The position numbers and the translations under genes were made by a program. Positions 17,601 to 25,149 of a stretch of 26,757 bases of DNA are shown in pieces (the stretch's first letter is position 1; each line of letters opens with the position of its first letter). The notes under the pieces are model-generated. The model saw nothing but the letters and a program-made list of their open reading frames with translations, had not been told where the DNA came from and did not search any database. The stretch spans positions 1-26,757 of the forward strand of contig JAFGOZ010000266.1 of assembly GCA_016926235.1 (NCBI GenBank). The letters run 5' to 3'. This DNA comes from Bacteroidales bacterium (lineage in GTDB: Bacteria; Bacteroidota; Bacteroidia; Bacteroidales; UBA10428).

Positions 17601-19372
17601 GCACAAATAAAGAAAGGATTACCTTTACAGCATCCGACAAATCTCAATATCCCGGAGAAAACTATAAGGGATGGAGGGGTATACGCTTTTTCGGGCCTAA
17701 CAACTCCGAAGGTTCAAGGTTGGAATATTGCATTATTGAATATGCAAAAGGGGCTAACCATGGTTTTCCGTTCGATAATTATGGTGGAGGCCTGTATATC
17801 GATGAATGGTCTGATATCCTGATTTCAAATTGTATAATTTCGAATAACTCGGCAGTTGAAAGAGGTGGAGGAATATACTGTTATAGTAGCGGCGCAAAAA
17901 TTGTCAATAGTAAAATTTCAAATAACCAGGCAGGTTTTTATGGAGGGGGTCTGTTTATTAAAGGTGGGGGATATCCCTATACATATCTTATAAATAGTAT
18001 TGTTTGCAACAACGAGTCAGAATATGAAGGTGGAGGTATAAATATTGAAAACCTTTATAGCTTCAACAATGTAATTGCCAACAATAAAGCCGTTCAGAGA
18101 GGAGGGGGAGTATACATCAGTTCAGTGGGTTACTTGTATAATACAATAATCTGGGGCAATACAGCCGCTAATTACCCTCAAATGTGCCAGAGTTATAGTG
18201 CTTCTTCATATCTGTACAATAATGTTTTGCAGGGTGGTTTAAGTAATATGGGTTATTCCAGCACATCTGTCAAGGCATATGAGAACATGATAGAACAAAA
18301 TCCGCAATTTATATTGCCCAGTCAGGGTACCGGAATTGATTATGACGGGGTAAGCGCTGATTGGTCCATTATAGCATCATCCCCTTGTATAAATAAAGGC
18401 ACAGATGATATTTCCATATACTGGTATGAGAGCCCTGTGAATGATATAAACGGTGAAAATAGGGTGCTGCTGGATACCATTGATATAGGTGCATATGAAT
18501 TCAGAAATTCTGAACCCGTAAAGGCATACGATATCCCTTTTCAGAGGGCAATTGTTTCCATACCGGCAAATATAAATGTCTCTTTACAGAATGCATTTAT
18601 TGACAATAATATAGGTGATCGATTAACGTACAATGTACCAGAAACGGGTAAACCTCAATGGGTTGAGACAAGCATAACGGGAGATTTTATTCATGTTTCC
18701 GGCACACCAGCCGCAAGCAATATAGATATTAACAGGATATCTGTAATTGCCACAGACAGGTTTAATACTTCAGATAGCAACACATTAATAATAGTGGTTT
18801 ATAATAACACCCCTCCGGAAATTCAAAACAAATTACCTGACATGATACTTTATGTGTCAGAAAACTGGAATTATTTAATACCGGAAAACTGCTTTATTGA
18901 TAATGATACGGGTGATGTTCTAAATTACTCGGTAAAACAGATAAATGGCAATGTTTTGCCCGACTGGCTGAGCTTTGATACTATTAACGGTATCTTTACC
19001 GGAATACCTCAAATTGAAGATACCGGGGCCCTTTCAATAATTGTCAGGGCATTTGATCTGGCCCGTAATTCAGTGGCTGATACATTTAACATAACAGTGG
19101 AGGGCTCAAATGCAATTAATGAAATTGGTGATGGTTCATGCAAAATATATCCCGTACCGGCTCATGATGTCCTAAATATCGAATTTATCAGGATAGAAGA
19201 TTTTGCGGGATCTGTGGACCTGATCGGTATAGATGGGAAAATTCTTGAATTACGCAAGGTGATAAACAACAATATAATACAAATAGATGTTTCGAAAATA
19301 CCTTCCGGGATCTATCATTTAAGATTGAAGACTGGTAAAGGTTATATACAATATAAAGTATTCATTTGGTAA
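11645..19372 (+). CDS. Giant T9SS-secreted protein with five beta-helix modules and Ig/cadherin-like domains
   Basis: A secreted protein of 2575 residues. I chose the ATG at 11645 over a TTG at 11549 because it opens a clean signal peptide ending near YGLSQ. Five right-handed beta-helix modules (about residues 25-375, 482-790, 889-1330, 1432-1830, 1932-2287) are packed with GG[GA][IL]Y-type repeats like those of chlamydial Pmp proteins. Each ends in a choice-of-anchor-Q signature such as IDIGAYEYQG. Modules 2-5 open with a VWDxDT motif and GATLTIxPGT-type strand. Cadherin/Ig-like spacers of about 100 residues (starting NRPPS, NRQPV, NRRPI, NRKPI) separate them. Two putative-Ig domains (about 2290-2490) and a T9SS type A sorting domain (about 2499-2575, IYPVPAHDVLNIEF to the end) follow. 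It should be exported by Sec, then T9SS, to the cell surface or medium. An adhesin or polysaccharide-binding role is likely, but no catalytic motif is seen. The frame is intact throughout. Confidence 0.93.
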   Translation: MKKNHSIILGFLLILTCSYGLSQTIVYDTEVQGFWTKASSPYIILRDITVPEDTSLIIEPGVEVEFAKGYGMQVKGNLLAIGEDDNKIVFTSADTISVKENITNGWKGISIDGENTDTSILQNCVIEYVYSGDNNYGQFQGAVNIYNRTAIIRNCKIHKNTGYYGGGIYCSDVADIIIQNCTIKNNKSQHYGGVFIRNSEAMLLNNLIANNGMNLIVIGSNQNSDTINIFNNTIVQTDVFSGSVWGGCMFMISNISVNICNTIIYGKYDKTLYEPEIIRISNSDYASFNNCIVEGGRKNIRIDNSRVEMNNLYDATPGFVDGTDNNYQLSDSSYGINSGNNYPAHILSFMPVDLAGNQRIYDDASDIIDVGAYEYQGNQLANRPPSINNPGTHHLLVSTSKEMRFSFSDVDPSDSHLLSISSDNPNITLGALSSQTNNAIYRITPMPGWSGTANIVLSVSDNHSARDIDTFTVEVSNSIDYNITENTVWDTDTVFIENYFSICAGATLEIRPGVNICFLDNHSIGVQGILKALGTPGNNIVFSSLDTSGFSRNAHKGWGGIVLWNETDSSVFSNCVFEYVKNKSVLTMNENTNADFVNCIFRKNMALTDYNNPSVIQGNKSALYIGNCLFYDNQSMYATIMMDEPQIIMCNSVFYNNKATFATTDLRYQGKALMKNCIFWNNNNRDWQIEALYLDSLDISNCFIEGGIPTISNYGTVSNVESLFDVYPKFNDPLNGNFHLTSNSPCINAGVNDFFLSKLEDMDMEGNNRIYGDAVALPDIGPYEYQGEPSNRQPVLEKIEDKTSMLGKPLHGKVNFFDADEGNTHTLYVTSDNANITVQGLSGDTTGSTYSLVPATGYSGDAVISVVVEDNGGLYDSISYNLHVEQNACGNIYEDMVWDEDTIIVNCDVTVNPGATLTINPGTIVIFNGPYKLTVNGSINACGIGDLKIVFTDINNLWQGIEIYPFKEQDTSQLRNCEISHAQNGGISVNYNYYNTVIVSDCYIHHNYNNNSGGGIYNLNGPVLIENCNISYNTSNQSGGGIFAYGSGNIIHNTISNNTSRQDGGGIYSDTYYSSGSVIEGNIIQENRSSESGGGGIYARGGYKIKDNIIRNNFANTGGGGIKSYENCTLLNNRIESNSCNETGIGGAIYLYAGNFNVINNLIINNHTGSGSPGVFLSSVEGLFANNTICNNTSISNGKGIYFYGDKAPSLVNNIFWGNGTTGSKVQLYISNELSQPTIKNCIIEGGKDQINCSAGIYFTNDFKENIDIYPGFTDTVNNDYSLSDNSIAINSGCADITGLNIPETDIEGNARIYNGNIVRIDIGAYEYVGEPANRRPILKEVKDISLFSSQSKKMTVEFLDTDLGDAHTITVESDQPNLSVENLSGNTTGSMYDIVAAQGWYGLANMKIRVEDSQGLADSVYYSVLVSDSICGTLTQNAVWDRDTVYVTCDILVPEKNTLTIMAGTRVIFTGPYKINVNGTLKAVGTELDRIIFESCDTSASNSGNFWRGIYLDQSLYNSDTSLILFCNFQYGRNIEIRRDNVIVSNCIFNKCRSLNGGGIVIYNSSPLIENNIFSHNQATYTGGGISCMDEDDFDSYDTKPVISGNVFCFNQATHGGAIYSAGTHTVIYNNEIYHNHANYGGALYFYYRSRYSPIIHNNLIYKNNATYEGGAIVYDDCRTPYQVNNTIVKNEAGKGGGLYVLSYANPQIYNDIIFYNSARQDGNQVFLYGNGSSPYIYNCFLQYGFDSIAGSGSGTEYRGVFKNVLTEEPLFADTTNHNYQLSDSSYCINAGTFNIRGMPLPEKDIAGNSRVFAGPLANIDIGAYEFQGNPVNRKPIIIHSNDQYTYISERKRLRVFYTDVDKSDTHTITITTDNSNVIFENKSGDISGSSYELVPAAGWQGISEIYVRVEDDKGNFSIDTFNLIVSEYYCGSITENTTWDRDTIKVLCDIIVEKNATLTIMPGTVVSFEDHLQLKVLGRLLALGTNKERITFTASDKSQYPGENYKGWRGIRFFGPNNSEGSRLEYCIIEYAKGANHGFPFDNYGGGLYIDEWSDILISNCIISNNSAVERGGGIYCYSSGAKIVNSKISNNQAGFYGGGLFIKGGGYPYTYLINSIVCNNESEYEGGGINIENLYSFNNVIANNKAVQRGGGVYISSVGYLYNTIIWGNTAANYPQMCQSYSASSYLYNNVLQGGLSNMGYSSTSVKAYENMIEQNPQFILPSQGTGIDYDGVSADWSIIASSPCINKGTDDISIYWYESPVNDINGENRVLLDTIDIGAYEFRNSEPVKAYDIPFQRAIVSIPANINVSLQNAFIDNNIGDRLTYNVPETGKPQWVETSITGDFIHVSGTPAASNIDINRISVIATDRFNTSDSNTLIIVVYNNTPPEIQNKLPDMILYVSENWNYLIPENCFIDNDTGDVLNYSVKQINGNVLPDWLSFDTINGIFTGIPQIEDTGALSIIVRAFDLARNSVADTFNITVEGSNAINEIGDGSCKIYPVPAHDVLNIEFIRIEDFAGSVDLIGIDGKILELRKVINNNIIQIDVSKIPSGIYHLRLKTGKGYIQYKVFIW

Positions 19373-19485
19373 CTATAAACCATATGCATCTTTATTCTAC
19401 ATAACTGAAATTTTGTAATTACTGATGAAATCACTTTTTAACTATAAATGATTTATAACAAGTAATAACTTAATAATCTTAGAAA

Positions 19486-20508
19486 ATGAAAACACATAAT
19501 TATTTCGTCAAGATCTTTTATTTATTAATAGTAGTAAGTATCTTTTACCTTTCCTGCAAAAAAGATGATGAAAATAAAAAAACTGAAATAATTCCAGATT
19601 CTGCTGAATTAAAGGCTTATAGAGCAGTTATTGTAGAAATAAATTCAGGTGTAATTCAATGTACTACATTTGTTGCTACCAAAGATGGCTCAGTAATTGC
19701 TAATTATACCAGCAATGATGATCTGAAAATTTCAAAAGTCACATCAACTGGCGATATTGTCTGGGAGTACATTTACGGAAGACCGGGCAACCAGGTACTG
19801 AATATTGGCGAATTAATTATACTTGCTGACGAGTCAGTTATTTTTACGGGAGGGGTTGAAGAAGACCAGTACAATATGGATATGTTTATAATTAAAATAA
19901 GCAGTGATGGAAATCTGTTATGGGAAAAAACATTCGATTATAATGAATGGGAAGTGGCATATACTGTAATTCAAACCAGTGATAACGGGTATTTACTGGC
20001 CGGCACAGATTTTAATGTAACAAAAACAAATGAATACGGAGAGGCACAGTGGGATACCAATTTTGGACTATCTGCAACCTACTCGGCTATATATAGTATT
20101 GTTCAACCGGATGATAATGCATTTACATTTGTGGGATATTCTGATATTGAAGGATATGTTTATAAAGTAAACATGAATTCAAGGGAGATAGAGTGGAAAA
20201 TCAAACTTCCGGAATACTATTCTCCCGTTGGTATAGTTACGGGTAATGATGGTGGCTACATGGTTCTGGCAAGATATTATGATCCGGATAAAGAAATAAG
20301 ATACCCTGTAAATCTTATAAAACTAGATGATGACGGTAATATTCTATGGAGCAAAGACCCTGAAAATAACAAAAGTACTATGAGTCCCATAAAGATAAGA
20401 AAGCTCGGCTTTTCAGGGTATTATGTAATTGTAGAACGGGAGACTCTAAGTGGTGATATTAATTATGAAATTTTAAAATTTAATAATTTGGGAGAACCTG
20501 TAAATTAA
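19486..20508 (+). CDS. Surface lipoprotein with beta-propeller-like repeats
   Basis: A protein of 340 residues with a lipoprotein signal whose lipobox FYLSC makes C24 the lipidation site. The following residues KKDDE fit the Bacteroidota lipoprotein export signal (X-K-[DE]2-X as described in Capnocytophaga), so display on the cell surface is predicted. The body has five to six repeats of the pattern DGxxxW followed by [DN]xGY[LM]xAG-type strands: TGDIVWEYIYG, DGNLLWEKTF, YGEAQWDTNFG, SREIEWKIKL and DGNILWSKD. These are typical of PQQ/WD-like propeller blades. The gene lies 113 nt after the giant protein gene on the same strand, with no terminator seen between them, so the two may be co-expressed. 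Its partner or ligand is unknown. The specific propeller family is not assigned. Confidence 0.8.
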   Translation: MKTHNYFVKIFYLLIVVSIFYLSCKKDDENKKTEIIPDSAELKAYRAVIVEINSGVIQCTTFVATKDGSVIANYTSNDDLKISKVTSTGDIVWEYIYGRPGNQVLNIGELIILADESVIFTGGVEEDQYNMDMFIIKISSDGNLLWEKTFDYNEWEVAYTVIQTSDNGYLLAGTDFNVTKTNEYGEAQWDTNFGLSATYSAIYSIVQPDDNAFTFVGYSDIEGYVYKVNMNSREIEWKIKLPEYYSPVGIVTGNDGGYMVLARYYDPDKEIRYPVNLIKLDDDGNILWSKDPENNKSTMSPIKIRKLGFSGYYVIVERETLSGDINYEILKFNNLGEPVN

Positions 20509-20575
20509 ACAATAAATTGAATCATTAGTCTGGCATCTTTTAATGTTACTCTTTACTATCACTTTCAGTTCATTA

Positions 20576-20605
20576 GTTCAGGAATTCTTTACAGGGTTCC
20601 TGAAC
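20576..20605. terminator. Probable terminator between convergent genes
   Basis: A perfect 9-bp inverted repeat, GTTCAGGAA (20576-20584) and TTCCTGAAC (20597-20605), with a 12-nt loop lies between the lipoprotein gene and the oppositely oriented regulator gene. The T-tract on either side is weak, so it may serve both directions only partly. Confidence 0.45.
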
Positions 20606-20673
20606 CTGTTTAATTCATCTTGTTATATTTTTTAAGGGAAATCTTGTTTTAAGCTATATACTCCCCCTCTCTA

Positions 20674-21405
20674 TTATATCTCTTTGTCCCTTATCAACCC
20701 GAAAAACTTAGTCCTGTATGTATCGCTCACAGGTATGATTTTGTCATGAATATATATCCGGTTTCTTTGTACTTTTTCTATCTTATCAAAGGCTATAATG
20801 TATGACTTATGCACCCTCATAAAGTCAGGATAAGGAAGTGACTGCTGTATGGTTGTAAAGTTTTGCAGGGTCATCAGTTTCCCTTTTTGGGTAACAACTG
20901 CAAGATAGTCCCCCTGACCCTCAATGTAGAGTATATCTTTGAAAGCAACTTTTACCAGTTTAGAGTCAGCTTTAATAAATATGTAATCATCATTCCTTGA
21001 ATTATTGGTTTTAGCCTGAGGTCGTTCTTCCCTTCGTCCTCTCTCCAAATGTAAGGTTTCGTATACCTTATTTACTGATTTGGTAAAACGTTCGAACGAA
21101 ATAGGCTTGAGCAGGTAATCACTCACATCCAGTTCATAACCTGTGATAGCATATTTTTCATAAGCAGTGGTCATTATCACTTTTGGCCTGTTGGGTAATA
21201 CGCCTAAGAGCTGGATGCCGGTAAGACCTTCCATCTGGATATCCAGGAACATCAGGTCAATTGAATTGGTTTTAAGGAAACCTATCGCATCAATGGCATT
21301 ATCAAATGTTTTTACCAATTCAATGAAAGTAAACCTGCTGCAATATTCTGCAATAATATCCAGAGCAAGAGGTTCATCATCAATAGCAATGCACTTTATT
21401 ATCAT
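20674..21405 (-). CDS. LytTR response regulator (second of two in the right-hand system)
   Basis: A cytoplasmic transcription regulator of 243 residues. The receiver domain (about 1-120) has acidic D9/D10, phosphoacceptor D55 in MFLDIQM, the TTAYEKYAI helix region and the LLKP lysine. The LytTR DNA-binding domain (about 135-243) shows FKDILYIEGQGDYLAVVT and DFMRVHKSYIIAFDKIE. This is the usual layout and length for the family. It is transcribed in the same direction as the kinase and regulator upstream but is separated from them by 391 nt, so it may have its own promoter. Its target genes are not evident. It is intact, unlike the regulator at 10482. Confidence 0.92.
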   Translation of the reverse strand: MIIKCIAIDDEPLALDIIAEYCSRFTFIELVKTFDNAIDAIGFLKTNSIDLMFLDIQMEGLTGIQLLGVLPNRPKVIMTTAYEKYAITGYELDVSDYLLKPISFERFTKSVNKVYETLHLERGRREERPQAKTNNSRNDDYIFIKADSKLVKVAFKDILYIEGQGDYLAVVTQKGKLMTLQNFTTIQQSLPYPDFMRVHKSYIIAFDKIEKVQRNRIYIHDKIIPVSDTYRTKFFGLIRDKEI

Positions 21406-21796
21406 AAAGAATGCATAATTTATTTAATGGATAATGTACAATGTATAATGATCAAAGATACATTATAATTATGGGTTACCCGTGGGCAGAATTCATAAAG
21501 TTTTTCAAATTTCTGAATATCTTATCAAATAAGTGATTACTTAATCAAAAAATGACAGCCATAATCAACTGGAAATTATCAAATATTTCAAACAGCCAAT
21601 TGAGCCAACACACCTCACTGGCAACCCGCCGTTATTGTTAAAGTCTGAATAGATTTTGGCTTTTAAGCTTTTAACTAAAGTTTGGTAGAAAAAATTGCCT
21701 TTCAATTGGCATTATGCAGGCTGGCCAGTCCAAATGGCGGAGAAGGCGGGATTAATGCAAAATGAGCATCATTCAAAGGTATACAAATAAAATGTT
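21406..21796. other. Gap between the two right-hand regulator genes
   Basis: No gene is seen in these 391 nt. A copy of the ATTATACATT-type repeat lies at 21426-21450, close to the start codon at 21405. The rest has no clear promoter match or hairpin terminator that I can support. Confidence 0.4.
21426..21450 (-). repeat. ATTATACATT-type intergenic repeat, copy 1
   Basis: On the minus strand the stretch reads CATTATACATTGTACATT and continues with ATCCATT. It closely resembles the plus-strand stretch at 25266-25300. It lies 21 nt upstream of the regulator start codon at 21405. Confidence 0.6.
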
Positions 21797-22528
21797 CTAT
21801 GAAAGATGATCTTTAACCCTTTCAAAAAATGCTTTGCGGTAGGAATATCCTATGGGTACTTCATTTTTCTCCATCTTAATAATATTACCCTGGATCGATT
21901 CAATCTTCTGAAATGAAATGATATAGGATTTATGTACCCTGACAAAGATATCAGGCGGAAGATTTTCTTCCATCTTTTTTAGCGTCTGATATGTTATGTA
22001 AACTTTGTCGGGAGTATGTATTTTGATATAATCACCAATAGATTCAATAAAAAGAATATCAGAAAGCGATAACTTATAGGTAGTAGCATCTTCTTTTACA
22101 AAAAGAAAATCAGGCCTGGTTTGAGAACACTTGCTATTTAATATTTTTTCACCAGCTGGTTCCATTGTCCTGAACCTTCGAAAAGCCTTGTTAACTGCAC
22201 TTAAAAACCTTTCAAACGAATACGGTTTGTGCAGATAATCCACAGCATCCAACTCAAAGCCTTCATGGGCATATTCCCTGTAGGCTGTAGTAAATATAAC
22301 CATTGGTGGATTTTTCATGGTTTTAAGAAAAGCTATTCCTGATAACTTAGGCATATTAATATCGAGAAAGATAAGGTCTGCCTGACCTGTATTAATGCTC
22401 ACTGAAGCTTCGACCGCATCGCCATATTTTCCGGTAAGTTTTAGAAAAGGTACATCCAACACATATTTCTCCAGTATTTTCTGAGCCGGAATCTCGTCCT
22501 CAACTATTATGCAACGTATCTCTTTCAT
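21797..22528 (-). CDS. LytTR response regulator (first, paired with the 4-TM kinase)
   Basis: A regulator of 243 residues. Its receiver domain has E10/D11, phosphoacceptor D56 in IFLDINMPKLSG, the TTAYREYA segment and a YLHKP lysine motif. The LytTR domain (about 137-240) shows LSDILFIESIGDYIKIHT and IFVRVHKSYIISFQKIE. It starts 32 nt after the stop of the LytS-type kinase gene and is in the same operon, so it is the likely cognate phospho-acceptor. It is similar to the regulator at 20674 in length and motif layout, which suggests an old duplication. Targets are unknown. Confidence 0.93.
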   Translation of the reverse strand: MKEIRCIIVEDEIPAQKILEKYVLDVPFLKLTGKYGDAVEASVSINTGQADLIFLDINMPKLSGIAFLKTMKNPPMVIFTTAYREYAHEGFELDAVDYLHKPYSFERFLSAVNKAFRRFRTMEPAGEKILNSKCSQTRPDFLFVKEDATTYKLSLSDILFIESIGDYIKIHTPDKVYITYQTLKKMEENLPPDIFVRVHKSYIISFQKIESIQGNIIKMEKNEVPIGYSYRKAFFERVKDHLS

Positions 22529-22560
22529 GTTGTGAATATAGCCAATTTATCCGAAAATAT

Positions 22561-23619
22561 TCAGGCATCTAAATCGAGATATAAGTCAACTTTGTACATA
22601 CCATTTTCCTCTCCTGCAAACAGCTCATGATGAGTTGGATATATTAAATCAAGCCGTTTACGTGTATTTTCAATCCCTATACCACTTTTTTCGATTATAT
22701 CTGCTTTGTTTTCAAGCAATGCATTCAATGCCACAAAATGGAGTTTACCATTGATATCAACATCAATTGAAAAATCAATATTACAGCAACTTTTTGTTCG
22801 ATTTGCAGTTCCATGTTTAAATGCATTTTCCATAAAGGGGATCAAAATCATAGGAGCTATTTTTACCCCGGGAGAGGGTGTGCAAAAATGAGTGGTTATT
22901 GAAGAAGTTTCATTGAGCCTGAGTCTCTCAAGGTCTATATAGTTTTGCAAAAATTCAATTTCTTTCAGCAAAGGAACCCTTTCAGCCTTACAATCATAAA
23001 TAATATAACTCATTAATTCCGAAAGTTTCAGAATCATATCAGGCGTTTTATCCGATTTTTCGAGCGCTAAATAGTACAGATTATTTAGTGTATTAAAAAG
23101 AAAATGCGGATTTATCTGGGCTTTCAGGGCCTGAAGCTCAGAAAGTATTTTTTCTTTTTCAGTCTCTTCCAGCTTTATAGTCACATCCTGCATTACTAAC
23201 CATTCCTTTATAAAATAAAAGAATGAACTGATAATAACAAAAAGAGTAATAACAAGGACGTAGAAAAAAATTCTTGATTGTGGTATTTGAACTGCAATGG
23301 AAGGCTTCTCAAAACGTATAATCAGGTTATTGATAAAAAAAAGCAATAAGCTCCCGCCAAGTATTAGAAAGTATATAATACGAAAATAGTCATAGTACAT
23401 CTGGGTTTTAAAGTAACGAACGAGTAATGTTCTTAAGTTAATATATGTTATAGTAATGTAAACCAGTCCACTCATAAAAAATTCCGTAAAAAACTGAGCC
23501 TGATTTCGAAAGATATTAATATCCGTGTTAATGAAATAGAGAATAATAAATGAACCTGTCCAGAACAAGATGTGCTGTACTTTTCTTTGCTTTATTATTC
23601 CTTTTAAAAACTCATTCAT
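22561..23619 (-). CDS. LytS/YehU-type sensor histidine kinase
   Basis: A membrane kinase of 352 residues. Four hydrophobic segments at about 16-31, 42-62, 80-101 and 116-140 form the sensor/membrane part, with no periplasmic domain of note. A short coiled coil (about 145-165) precedes the His_kinase core: H172 in QINPHFLFNTLNNLYYLAL, the N-box IPFMENAFKHG, and SGIGIENTRKRLDLIYP in the ATP-binding domain. The G1 box is degenerate (LNALLENK region instead of DNG), as is common in this subfamily. It is expected to autophosphorylate at H172 and pass phosphate to the regulator encoded 32 nt downstream. A TAGATTTG at 23644-23637 on the minus strand matches the -7 consensus but sits very near the ATG. 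Confidence 0.92.
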   Translation of the reverse strand: MNEFLKGIIKQRKVQHILFWTGSFIILYFINTDINIFRNQAQFFTEFFMSGLVYITITYINLRTLLVRYFKTQMYYDYFRIIYFLILGGSLLLFFINNLIIRFEKPSIAVQIPQSRIFFYVLVITLFVIISSFFYFIKEWLVMQDVTIKLEETEKEKILSELQALKAQINPHFLFNTLNNLYYLALEKSDKTPDMILKLSELMSYIIYDCKAERVPLLKEIEFLQNYIDLERLRLNETSSITTHFCTPSPGVKIAPMILIPFMENAFKHGTANRTKSCCNIDFSIDVDINGKLHFVALNALLENKADIIEKSGIGIENTRKRLDLIYPTHHELFAGEENGMYKVDLYLDLDA

Positions 23620-23837
23620 AATATACCCAAATTATACAAATCTAATTAAAATTGCAGGACTCCTTCCCTGTTTTCGATAAACAAATAAAATATCCGGTTT
23701 ACCCTGTCTGATCATCCGATTTCAGCAAAACAGATTCGATTTATTAGATCAAACTTCCATTGCTTATAGTTATCGAAAAGTTTTTGCCCACATATGCAAC
23801 TTGTTTACTTTTCTTAAATCAACTAAAAAGACAAATA
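23620..23837. other. Divergent promoter region between the kinase and hexuronate transporter genes
   Basis: Genes are read outwards on both sides, so both promoters should lie here. The plus-strand candidate is listed separately. The minus-strand candidate is TAGATTTG at 23644-23637, matching TAnnTTTG but with no matching -33 element. No gene is seen. Confidence 0.4.
23783..23813 (+). promoter_or_regulatory. Putative promoter of the hexuronate transporter gene
   Basis: TTTG (23783-23786), a 19-nt spacer and TACTTTTC (23806-23813) match the Bacteroidota TTTG-N19-TAnnTTTG pattern with one mismatch. This places the transcript start about 18 nt before the ATG at 23838. Confidence 0.4.
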
Positions 23838-25103
23838 ATGAAAACAAAATTATCAACCAACTACCGATGGCGCATCTGCGCGCTGATATTTTTTGCCACT
23901 ACAGTTAATTATCTTGACCGCTCGGTAATAGGCATATTGGCACCCGCGCTTGAAAAATACTTCGGATGGACAGAAATGCAGTACAGTTATATTATCACTG
24001 CATTTTATTTTGCCTATGCTGCAGGTATGCTGCTTTTTGGATATATAATTGACAAACTGGGTACACGATTTGGATATACTCTTGCCATAAGTTTATGGAG
24101 CATATCCGCAATAGCTCATGCGTGGGCAAAATCTATATTTGGGTTTGGAGCTGCACGTACAAGCCTTGGATTTAGTGAGTCAGGCAATTTCCCTGCCTCG
24201 ATAAAAGCAACATCGGAGTGGTTTCCTAAGAAAGAACGGGCGTTAGCGACAGGGATATTCAATTCGGGGGCAAATATCGGCACCGTGCTGGCTGCTGCAC
24301 TTATCCCCTGGCTGGCTGTCAAGTTTGGCTGGCAAATGGCATTTGTTGCAACAGGTGCTACAGGGTTCATTTGGATATTGTTTTGGCTGACCTCATACAA
24401 AAAACCTGAAAAACATAAAAAAGTAAGTACAGATGAACTGGCGTATATCAATAGCGACGGCGAAGAAGAAGTGCAGACCACAAAAGTACCCTGGGGAAAA
24501 TTACTGAAATATAAAGCTTCGTGGGCCTTTGTACTGGCAAAGTTTTTTACCGATCCTATATGGTGGTTTTACCTTTACTGGCTTCCAAAATTCTTAAATA
24601 AAACCTATGGCCTGGATTTAAGCACACTGGGGCTCCCTCTTGTAGTTATTTATACAATAGTATCTGTTGGGAGTATTGGTGGGGGATGGCTATCATCATA
24701 TTTTATAAAGAAAGGATGGAGCATTAACCGCAGTCGAAAATTAGTAATGATTATTTCTGCAATATTGGTAATACCTGTAATACTGGCAACATCAGTTGAT
24801 AATGTATGGGCTGCTGTAATGCTTATTGGTCTTGCAGCAGCAGCTCATCAAAGCTGGTCGGCCAATTTATTTACTGTAGTGTCTGATATTTTTCCGAAAC
24901 GTGTAGTTGGGTCGGTAGTTGGACTGGGGGGTATGGTAGGCTCAGTGGGTGGAATACTATTATCCTTAGGCACAGGGTTTATCCTGGAGGTTACCGGCAG
25001 TTATTATTCACTTTTTGCAATCGCTGTAGGCGCCTATATCGTTTCATTATTTATATTTCAATGGCTCATTCCGCGCATTGAACCAATAAAAGAGATTGCA
25101 TAA
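23838..25103 (+). CDS. exuT: MFS transporter of the anion:cation symporter family, ExuT-like (hexuronate)
   Basis: An inner-membrane transporter of 421 residues with about twelve membrane spans. The first span carries NYLDRSVIGILAPAL (from residue 24), typical of ExuT/GudP-like members of the ACS family. MFS motif A is visible as GYIIDKLGTR (68-77), and the segment GFSESGNFPASIKATSEWFP follows, another ACS hallmark. These proteins import galacturonate, glucuronate or aldarates with protons. I chose the ATG at 23838 because it gives the usual short N-terminus; a TTG at 23760 would add 26 unlikely residues. A link with the pectate lyase at 3223 is plausible but only inferred, and the exact sugar acid is not established. 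Confidence 0.88.
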   Translation: MKTKLSTNYRWRICALIFFATTVNYLDRSVIGILAPALEKYFGWTEMQYSYIITAFYFAYAAGMLLFGYIIDKLGTRFGYTLAISLWSISAIAHAWAKSIFGFGAARTSLGFSESGNFPASIKATSEWFPKKERALATGIFNSGANIGTVLAAALIPWLAVKFGWQMAFVATGATGFIWILFWLTSYKKPEKHKKVSTDELAYINSDGEEEVQTTKVPWGKLLKYKASWAFVLAKFFTDPIWWFYLYWLPKFLNKTYGLDLSTLGLPLVVIYTIVSVGSIGGGWLSSYFIKKGWSINRSRKLVMIISAILVIPVILATSVDNVWAAVMLIGLAAAAHQSWSANLFTVVSDIFPKRVVGSVVGLGGMVGSVGGILLSLGTGFILEVTGSYYSLFAIAVGAYIVSLFIFQWLIPRIEPIKEIA

Positions 25104-25149
25104 TACATAGTTAATACTTAGAAACCTCGTCTTCCGTGACAGTAGACAG

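Noticed and set aside
14650..18130. CRISPR-like or tandem DNA repeat array suggested by recurrent GGAGG-type sequences
   Set aside because: These encode the GGG[IL]Y motifs of beta-helix coils at uneven spacing; there is no constant repeat/spacer structure and no cas gene.
23760..23837. Extended N-terminus of the transporter from a TTG start
   Set aside because: It would overlap the putative promoter and add 26 residues not typical of ACS transporters.
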